Shown here: positions 58,636-64,000 of the stretch, one piece after another
Layout of the letters: each line of letters starts with the position of its first letter
How positions within the stretch are numbered: position 1 is the stretch's first letter
NCBI RefSeq assembly: GCF_015999465.1
Contig: NZ_CP065534.1
Location: 682,001 to 746,000 of the forward strand
DNA length: 64,000 nucleotides
Source: Lonsdalea populi
GTDB taxonomy: Bacteria; Pseudomonadota; Gammaproteobacteria; Enterobacterales; Enterobacteriaceae
Direction: 5' to 3'
Translations under genes and position numbers: made by a program
Notes under the pieces: model-generated
The model's input: the letters and a program-made list of their open reading frames with translations, nothing else
What the model was told of the DNA's origin: nothing
Databases searched by the model: none

Positions 58636-59187
58636 ATGGAGAGAAGGTGGATCTTACTTGTTCTGATATTTTCGATGTTACCCTTTATGTTAGCCAGGGC
58701 CGACGCGTCCAATCTTAATACGGAGATGAATCAGGTTTCGGCTGCCGACCTTCGCCGCACCGTATCCGGTATTGTCAGCTACACCCGATGGCCGACCACC
58801 CAAACGGTTCCCACGCTTTGTGTCTTCTCTTCAGCACATTTTGCCGCCGTGCTCACCGATACTCGTAATGAACAAGACATTCCCACGTTCAATGCAATAT
58901 TAATAGATGATGTCGATGATTTTTCGTCCTCGCAGTGCGATGCGGTATACTTCGGCAGGGAATCCATTCAAGAGCAGGTCGGAATTTCAAGCCTGGACCC
59001 GGCGCACCCACTACTGACCATTTCGGAACAAAATCCCGAATGTGTTGATGGCAGTGCGTTTTGTCTGATCTTCGCGGATAAAAAGGTCAGTTTCTCTGTA
59101 AATTTGGACTCGTTGTTTCGTACCGGGGTGAAAGTCAGTCCCGAAGTATTAATGCTTGGTCGTCCGCGGAATGCTAAACATGGATAA
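58636..59187 (+). CDS. yfiR: Periplasmic repressor of diguanylate cyclase, YfiR (DUF4154)
   Basis: Periplasmic inhibitor of the cyclase encoded next to it; 183 aa. A signal peptide spans about residues 1-23 (MERRWILLVLIFSMLPFMLA). The mature part has VSGIVSYTRWP near 38 and ends VKVSPEVLMLGR, both typical. Four cysteines (TLCVF, SQCDAV, PECVDGSAFCLI) form the disulfide set known to tie YfiR activity to periplasmic redox state. ATG at 58636 is preferred over TTG at 58606. It overlaps dgcN by eight bases. Confidence 0.92.
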   Translation: MERRWILLVLIFSMLPFMLARADASNLNTEMNQVSAADLRRTVSGIVSYTRWPTTQTVPTLCVFSSAHFAAVLTDTRNEQDIPTFNAILIDDVDDFSSSQCDAVYFGRESIQEQVGISSLDPAHPLLTISEQNPECVDGSAFCLIFADKKVSFSVNLDSLFRTGVKVSPEVLMLGRPRNAKHG

Positions 59188-60418
59188 GCCAGCCTCTACG
59201 TCCAGTGCAATCACCGGCAGAATCACCTTCAGGAATGCCCTGGCTCGTATCAGCACCTTGAGTATCGTTATCACCATGACGGTGTCATGGATGTTGATCA
59301 CCACGGCGTCGCTGATTTCGTTTAAACAGTATTCTGAAAAGAACCTGCAACTGCTCGCCAGTACCCTGAGTCAGAGCATTGAGGCCGCTGTCGTGTTCCG
59401 CGACGGCGTGGCGGCCCGTGAAACGCTGAGCAACCTCGGTCAGCAAGGTCAGTTTAGTCAGGCTATCGTCACTGATGCAAACGGTCGAAAAATTACGTTC
59501 TGGCAAGCCGCAGGCAGCGAGCACGCTGACCCGATGAGCCGGGTGATCGCCAAATGGTTGTTTCCCAGTTCGGTGCTGCAACCTATCTATCACCGGGGCA
59601 ATCTCGTCGGCCATATCGAGATTTCGGGCAGCGATGCCCCGGTTAAAAGCTTCGTTTACTTTTCCTTGCTGGTACTCACGCTGTGCCTGGTTTTTGCCTC
59701 GATATTATCCGTCATCATCACTCGTCACCTGCACCATGGCCTGATTATGGCGCTGCAAAACATTGCCGAGGTGGTGCACGATATTCGAGAAAACCGTAAC
59801 TTCGCCCGGCGAGTGCCGTCGGCAAAGATTGTTGAACTGGATGTCTTTAGCCAGGATTTCAACAGCCTGCTCGAAGAGATTGAAAGCTGGCAGGAGCAGA
59901 TTCTGAAAGAGAACGATTCATTGCTGAAACGTTCTCTGCACGATGCGTTGACGGGGTTAGCCAACCGTACGGCCTTCTGCAGCGCGCTGGAAAATGTGCT
60001 GGAAGATGAAGAGAGCCATAGCCATACGGCCGTGCTGTTTATGGACGGCAACCAGTTCAAATCTATTAATGATACTTATGGCCATGCAGCTGGCGACAAG
60101 GTATTGATAACCATTGCTAAACGATTGAAATACTGCGCAGGAAAAAAAGACCTTCCGGCGCGATTGGGCGGCGATGAGTTCGCTTTGATCCTGTCTGACG
60201 TCCAGGATATGGATGACGTCATGCCCATCGTGAACAAGATCCGGCGTCGCGTGAGCCAGCCGATCGAGCTTCAAAATGGTGCGGAAGTTGTGATGTCGCT
60301 AAGCATTGGCGTAGCGATTGCCGATCAGTACTCCACCATAGAGGACCTCCTGGAGCAGGCTGACAAAAACATGTACCTGGAAAAGCAAAAATACCGGCGG
60401 CATGCGTTAACGAGGTAA
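59180..60418 (+). CDS. dgcN: Diguanylate cyclase DgcN (YfiN/TpbB)
   Basis: Makes cyclic di-GMP from GTP, favouring biofilm over motility. 412 aa: membrane segment about 30-50, periplasmic CHASE8-type domain (50-160), second membrane segment (165-185), HAMP (190-240), GGDEF domain (255-410). The active-site motif is GGDEF at 330-334, so the enzyme should be active. The inhibitory I-site position reads GKKD, not RxxD, so feedback inhibition by product is unlikely. ATG at 59180 is picked on spacing to GGA; ATG at 59171 is possible. YfiR in the periplasm is expected to hold it inactive. Confidence 0.94.
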   Translation: MDKPASTSSAITGRITFRNALARISTLSIVITMTVSWMLITTASLISFKQYSEKNLQLLASTLSQSIEAAVVFRDGVAARETLSNLGQQGQFSQAIVTDANGRKITFWQAAGSEHADPMSRVIAKWLFPSSVLQPIYHRGNLVGHIEISGSDAPVKSFVYFSLLVLTLCLVFASILSVIITRHLHHGLIMALQNIAEVVHDIRENRNFARRVPSAKIVELDVFSQDFNSLLEEIESWQEQILKENDSLLKRSLHDALTGLANRTAFCSALENVLEDEESHSHTAVLFMDGNQFKSINDTYGHAAGDKVLITIAKRLKYCAGKKDLPARLGGDEFALILSDVQDMDDVMPIVNKIRRRVSQPIELQNGAEVVMSLSIGVAIADQYSTIEDLLEQADKNMYLEKQKYRRHALTR

Positions 60419-60426
60419 GGGGTTGT

Positions 60427-60912
60427 ATGAAACTCAGTCTGCAGTTCGTATTCATCGCGGCGCTGGCTTTGGGGCTAATGGCCTGTCAGTCGCGTAAAAA
60501 TCCGTTCACTCCCGAGCAGGTCGCCGCATTGCAATCGACGGGGTTTAAGCCGAGCGAGGAGGGATGGACGCTGGGGCTGACGGAAAAGGTGCTGTTCGGC
60601 CTCGATCAATCCAGGCTGACTCCCCAAAGCCGAGTGGCGATCAAAAAAGTCGCTAACACGTTGTCCGCCGTTGGGCTGAGCCACGCCCGTATGGATGGTC
60701 ATACGGATAATACCGGTGATGATCGCTATAATAAGGCGCTCTCCTTGCGCCGGGCGGAAGCCGTCGCTGATGTTTATGCCGTCAGCGCCAACATTCCGCG
60801 CAGCCATATCCAGACGCGTGGTTTGGGCAAGGATTACCCCATTGAGAGCAATGCAACGGCGGAGGGTAGGGCGGAAAATCGCCGAGTTTCCATCGTGATC
60901 ACCGCCCCGTAA
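60427..60912 (+). CDS. yfiB: OmpA-like outer-membrane lipoprotein YfiB
   Basis: Third part of the YfiRNB switch: it captures YfiR at the outer membrane and frees DgcN. 161 aa with a lipoprotein signal peptide ending LMAC, lipidated cysteine C20. The OmpA-like domain (about 55-160) contains MDGHTDNTGDDRYNKALSLRRAEAV and ENRRVSIVI, which bind peptidoglycan. It starts eight bases after dgcN. Confidence 0.94.
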   Translation: MKLSLQFVFIAALALGLMACQSRKNPFTPEQVAALQSTGFKPSEEGWTLGLTEKVLFGLDQSRLTPQSRVAIKKVANTLSAVGLSHARMDGHTDNTGDDRYNKALSLRRAEAVADVYAVSANIPRSHIQTRGLGKDYPIESNATAEGRAENRRVSIVITAP

Positions 60913-60913
60913 C

Positions 60914-60938
60914 ATGCCTCCTCGGGCGGCATTCTTTG
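60914..60938 (+). terminator. Terminator of yfiR-dgcN-yfiB
   Basis: ATGCC-T-CC and GG-C-GGCAT form an imperfect eight-position stem directly after the yfiB stop, followed by TCTTT. Confidence 0.5.
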
Positions 60939-60981
60939 ACGGGAATGCCTGCCGTCGAGCCTTATTTATCTCGCGATTAAG

Positions 60982-61009
60982 TTGAAAAATGCGGCATCTC
61001 TGCTAATAC
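60982..61009 (+). promoter_or_regulatory. Candidate crl promoter
   Basis: TTGAAA and TAATAC with a 16-base spacer, 29 bases before the crl ATG. Confidence 0.45.
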
Positions 61010-61037
61010 CTTAATGTTAAAACTGGGAGAATGCCGA

Positions 61038-61412
61038 ATGACAACACCGTGTGGACATACGCGACACCGTTTGATTAAAAATTTCACCTCTTTGGGCCCC
61101 TATTTGCGGGAAGGCCAGTGCCATGATTTCTACTTCTTCTTTGACTGCCTGGCCGTGTGTGTCGATGTCAAAGCGGAGCCGGAAAAACGCGAGTTTTGGG
61201 GCTGGTGGCTAGATTTGGATGCGCAGGGACAGAGTATGACTTATTCGTATCGCTATGGCCTGTTCGATGAAGCTGGCAACTGGTCTGAAATCAAATTCAA
61301 AGACAAAGCTATTACTGAAAAATTGCACATCACGCGGGAAAATTTTCACAAGCGACTTGAAGTATTGGTGCAGCAGCTCGACCCCCCTTATTCCTTGACG
61401 GAAAGATCCTAA
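61038..61412 (+). CDS. crl: Sigma-S-binding protein Crl
   Basis: Small cytoplasmic factor of 124 aa that binds sigma-S and helps it join RNA polymerase, raising stationary-phase and curli-type gene expression. Conserved blocks are [18 protein letters not shown] near residue 11, [13 protein letters not shown] near 33 and [10 protein letters not shown] near 52, which contain the sigma-S contact residues. ATG at 61038 has GGGAGA upstream. The gene phoE that follows crl in E. coli is absent; proB follows directly. Confidence 0.95.
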   Translation: MTTPCGHTRHRLIKNFTSLGPYLREGQCHDFYFFFDCLAVCVDVKAEPEKREFWGWWLDLDAQGQSMTYSYRYGLFDEAGNWSEIKFKDKAITEKLHITRENFHKRLEVLVQQLDPPYSLTERS

Positions 61413-61539
61413 CGCCCCTTCAGATCATCGGCCTGTGTCGGTTTTTTTTCGCGTTGTGCCTGTTGGCATAACGCGTCTCTCCTGTTACAACGTTTTCTTC
61501 ACCATCATCTTTTTTATACAACGTAATGGCAGAAAAATT

Positions 61540-62643
61540 ATGAGTGGCAGCCAAACGATGGTTGTAAAACTGGGCACCAGCGTGCTGACGGGCGGATCTT
61601 CTCGCCTCAACCGGGCCCATATCGTAGAACTTGTGCGTCAATGCGCGCAGTTGCATGCCGCAGGGCATCGCATTGTTATCGTCACCTCAGGCGCTATCGC
61701 CGCAGGCCGTGAGCACCTCGGCTATCCCGATCTCCCCGCGAATGTCGCTACCAAGCAGCTGTTGGCCGCCGTCGGGCAGAGCCGACTGATCCAGCTTTGG
61801 GAACAGTTGTTTTCGATTTATGGCATCCACATCGGCCAGATGTTGCTGACCCGGGCGGATATGGAAGATCGCGAACGCTTCCTGAATGCGCGCGACACGA
61901 TGCGTGCATTGCTGGATAATCGCGTCGTTCCAGTCATTAATGAAAACGATGCGGTCGCGACGTTGGAAATCAAGGTCGGCGACAACGATAACCTGTCAGC
62001 GTTGGTCGCCATTATGGCGGATGCCGACAAGCTGTTGCTACTCACCGATCAGAAAGGTCTTTTCACCGCGGATCCGCGCGATAACCCGGGTGCGAAGCTG
62101 ATTAGCGACGTTCAGACCATTACCGATGAGCTACGCCATATCGCAGGCGGCAGCGTATCAGGTCTCGGCACGGGCGGTATGTCTACCAAGATCCAAGCGG
62201 CCGAAGTGGCCTGCCGCGCCGGTATCGACGTCATCATTGCGGAAGGAGGGCGACTGGGCGTGATTGGCGATGTCATGAATAACGTGTCGGTTGGTACTCA
62301 CTTCCATGCCGTCGAGGAGCCTCTCGAAAAACGCAAACGTTGGATTTTCGGTGCGCCTCCGGCGGGGGAGATCATTGTTGATGATGGCGCGCTGTCCGCC
62401 ATTCAGGAACGCGGCAGCTCTCTGCTGCCAAAAGGCATTCGGGAAGTGACGGGAATTTTCTCCCGTGGCGAAGTTATCCGTGTGCGCAGCCTGTCCGGTC
62501 GGGATTTGGCGCATGCGGTCACTCGCTACAACAGTGATGCGCTGCGCATGATTGCCGGTCACCACTCCCAGGAGATCGAAGATATTCTCGGATACGAGTA
62601 CGGTCCGGTGGCGGTCCATCGGGACGACATGATCATTAATTAA
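61540..62643 (+). CDS. proB: Glutamate 5-kinase
   Basis: First step of proline synthesis, feedback-inhibited by proline. 367 aa: amino-acid-kinase domain (1-255; [12 protein letters not shown] near 8, [16 protein letters not shown] near 49, [21 protein letters not shown] near 133) and a C-terminal PUA domain (275-367). ATG at 61540 aligns with the E. coli start; longer in-frame sequence upstream is not conserved. It is followed ten bases later by proA. Confidence 0.97.
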   Translation: MSGSQTMVVKLGTSVLTGGSSRLNRAHIVELVRQCAQLHAAGHRIVIVTSGAIAAGREHLGYPDLPANVATKQLLAAVGQSRLIQLWEQLFSIYGIHIGQMLLTRADMEDRERFLNARDTMRALLDNRVVPVINENDAVATLEIKVGDNDNLSALVAIMADADKLLLLTDQKGLFTADPRDNPGAKLISDVQTITDELRHIAGGSVSGLGTGGMSTKIQAAEVACRAGIDVIIAEGGRLGVIGDVMNNVSVGTHFHAVEEPLEKRKRWIFGAPPAGEIIVDDGALSAIQERGSSLLPKGIREVTGIFSRGEVIRVRSLSGRDLAHAVTRYNSDALRMIAGHHSQEIEDILGYEYGPVAVHRDDMIIN

Positions 62644-62653
62644 GGAGTACGCG

Positions 62654-63907
62654 GTGCTTGAACAAATGGGCAAAGCGGCAAAACAGGCCTCTTATCAACT
62701 GGCGGCCTTGAGCACCAGTCAGAAAAATCAGGCCCTTCTCGCGATAGCCGATCTGCTGGAAGCGGAGTGCGCCTCTATTCTGTCTGCCAACGAACAAGAC
62801 GTTGCCGCCGCTCGCGAAGAGGGACTGAGCGAAGCGATGCTGGACCGTCTGCAACTGACGCCAGCGCGTCTGGCTGCGATCGCCAGCGACGTGCGTCAAG
62901 TTTGCCGCCTTAACGATCCGGTCGGCGAAGTGGTTGATGGCCGTCTTATGGACAACGGGCTTAAACTGGAACGTCGGCGCGTACCGCTGGGCGTGGTCGG
63001 GGTGATCTACGAAGCGCGTCCCAACGTGACGGTCGATGTGGCGAGCCTGTGTCTGAAAACCGGTAACGCGGCTATCCTGCGCGGCGGGAAAGAGACGTAT
63101 CGCACCAATGTGGCCACCGTCAGCGTGATCCAACGGGCGTTGACACAGTGCGGCTTGCCGGCGGCGGCAATCCAGGCGATTGAAAAGCCGGACCGCGAAC
63201 TCGTTAACCAACTGCTGAAGCTTGACCGCTACGTGGATATGCTGATTCCGCGTGGAGGTGCAGGTCTTCACAAACTGTGCCGCGAACAGTCCACAATCCC
63301 GGTTATCACCGGCGGCATCGGCGTCTGCCATATTTACGTTGATGAGTCGATGGAGTTCGAGCCTGCGCTGCGTATCGTCGTGAATGCGAAAACCCAACGT
63401 CCCAGCACCTGCAATACGGTGGAGACGTTGCTGGTGAATCAGCGTATTGCGGGGGCTTTCCTGCCGCAACTGAGCGCCGCGATGCATAAAAGCGGCGTCA
63501 CGCTGCATGCCTGCCCACGATCCCTGCCGTTGTTAAGCGAGGGACCGGCGCAGGTCACGGCAATCGAAGCCGCTGACTTTGACGATGAATGGCTGTCGCT
63601 GGACCTGAATATTGCACTGGTGGACGATCTCGACGATGCCGTCTCCCACATCCGTGAACACGGCACGCAGCATTCAGACGCGATTCTGACGCGTTCGCTG
63701 AGCCGAGCGGAACAGTTCGTCCGTGAAGTCGACTCCTCCGCTGTTTACGTCAATGCCAGCACCCGTTTCACCGACGGCGGACAGTTTGGGCTGGGCGCTG
63801 AAGTGGCCGTCAGCACGCAAAAACTGCATGCGCGCGGCCCAATGGGACTGGAAGCGCTCACCACCTACAAGTGGATTGGTTACGGCGACGATCTCGTCCG
63901 CACTTAA
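62654..63907 (+). CDS. proA: Gamma-glutamyl phosphate reductase
   Basis: NADPH-dependent reductase of 417 aa giving glutamate-5-semialdehyde. The aldehyde-dehydrogenase-like catalytic cysteine is in [14 protein letters not shown] near residue 255; [18 protein letters not shown] near 112 and the C-terminal [13 protein letters not shown] are conserved. Start is GTG at 62654 with AAGGAG seven bases upstream. It ends the proBA operon; in E. coli a tRNA-Thr gene follows, which would lie beyond this window. Confidence 0.97.
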   Translation: MLEQMGKAAKQASYQLAALSTSQKNQALLAIADLLEAECASILSANEQDVAAAREEGLSEAMLDRLQLTPARLAAIASDVRQVCRLNDPVGEVVDGRLMDNGLKLERRRVPLGVVGVIYEARPNVTVDVASLCLKTGNAAILRGGKETYRTNVATVSVIQRALTQCGLPAAAIQAIEKPDRELVNQLLKLDRYVDMLIPRGGAGLHKLCREQSTIPVITGGIGVCHIYVDESMEFEPALRIVVNAKTQRPSTCNTVETLLVNQRIAGAFLPQLSAAMHKSGVTLHACPRSLPLLSEGPAQVTAIEAADFDDEWLSLDLNIALVDDLDDAVSHIREHGTQHSDAILTRSLSRAEQFVREVDSSAVYVNASTRFTDGGQFGLGAEVAVSTQKLHARGPMGLEALTTYKWIGYGDDLVRT

Positions 63908-63965
63908 TCGCCCGTGTTATAGTAATCTGGCTAGTTATAACAGACGGCTATAACAAGAAAAAGGC

Positions 63966-64000
63966 GCTCGTCGGTCCGATTATAAAATCGGCAGACGAGC
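63966..64000 (+). terminator. Hairpin at the right edge (proBA terminator, cut)
   Basis: GCTCGTC and GACGAGC form the base of a long interrupted stem that also pairs CCGATT with AATCGG. AAAAAGGC precedes it, so on the minus strand it has a T tract. It is probably a bidirectional terminator whose plus-strand T tract lies outside. Confidence 0.6.

Overview
The window is chromosomal DNA of a plant-associated member of the Enterobacterales, most likely Pectobacteriaceae close to Brenneria or Lonsdalea. The reasons are enterobacterial rRNA genes, long blocks of Escherichia coli gene order (rrn-kgtP-pssA-tapT-trxC-yfiF; proVWX-ygaY-emrRAB; yafV...gmhA-yafJ-yafK-dinB-pepD-gpt-frsA-crl-proBA), an Erwinia-type levansucrase and sucrose-isomerase-type GH13 enzymes. 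The genus is inference; no database search was possible.

Layout. 1-5060: 3' part of an rRNA operon (16S partial, tRNA-Glu, 23S, 5S, tRNA-Thr, second 5S, terminator). 5.2-11.2 kb: kgtP, pssA, tapT, trxC, yfiF. 11.3-12.6 kb: levansucrase gene at a junction between two conserved blocks. 13.0-21.6 kb, all on the minus strand: proVWX (glycine betaine/proline import), ygaY-type MFS gene, emrR, emrA, emrB. 22.5-27.0 kb: two tandem secreted GH13 proteins of the isomaltulose/trehalulose synthase family. 27.1-41.9 kb: ureide catabolism region of hpx type (allantoin permease, hpxSAB, hpxWXYZ, hpxU, ABC importer, hpxJK). 42.0-50.5 kb: yafV and ybdL (methionine aminotransferase), a GH19 lysozyme-like gene with a convergent periplasmic-protein gene, and methionine salvage mtnBCD, mtnA, mtnK. 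50.9-63.9 kb: gmhA, yafJ, dpaA(yafK), dinB, pepD, gpt, frsA, yfiR-dgcN-yfiB, crl, proB, proA.

How the parts work together. The hpx block takes allantoin to allantoate (HpxA racemase, HpxB), to ureidoglycine (HpxK), to oxalurate (HpxJ), then through HpxXYZ and HpxW towards oxamate, oxalate and ammonia. Xanthine dehydrogenase and uricase genes are absent here, so the block looks built for imported ureides, a nitrogen transport form in plants. Three of its transcription units carry sigma-54-type GG-N10-GC promoters, one with a perfect NtrC-type site, and two have dyads placed where a pathway repressor could act. The mtn genes, ybdL and yafV form a methionine salvage set; MetJ-box-like arrays precede both ybdL and mtnK. 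Levansucrase and the GH13 pair suggest use of plant sucrose.

Most unusual signals: two tandem LexA-box-like sites on the levansucrase promoter; the divergent active-site region of the second GH13 paralogue; sigma-54 plus repressor architecture in the ureide block; an 11-G tract in the ribosome-binding region of dinB; and the GH19 enzyme facing a secreted small protein. No CRISPR array, insertion sequence or prophage was seen.
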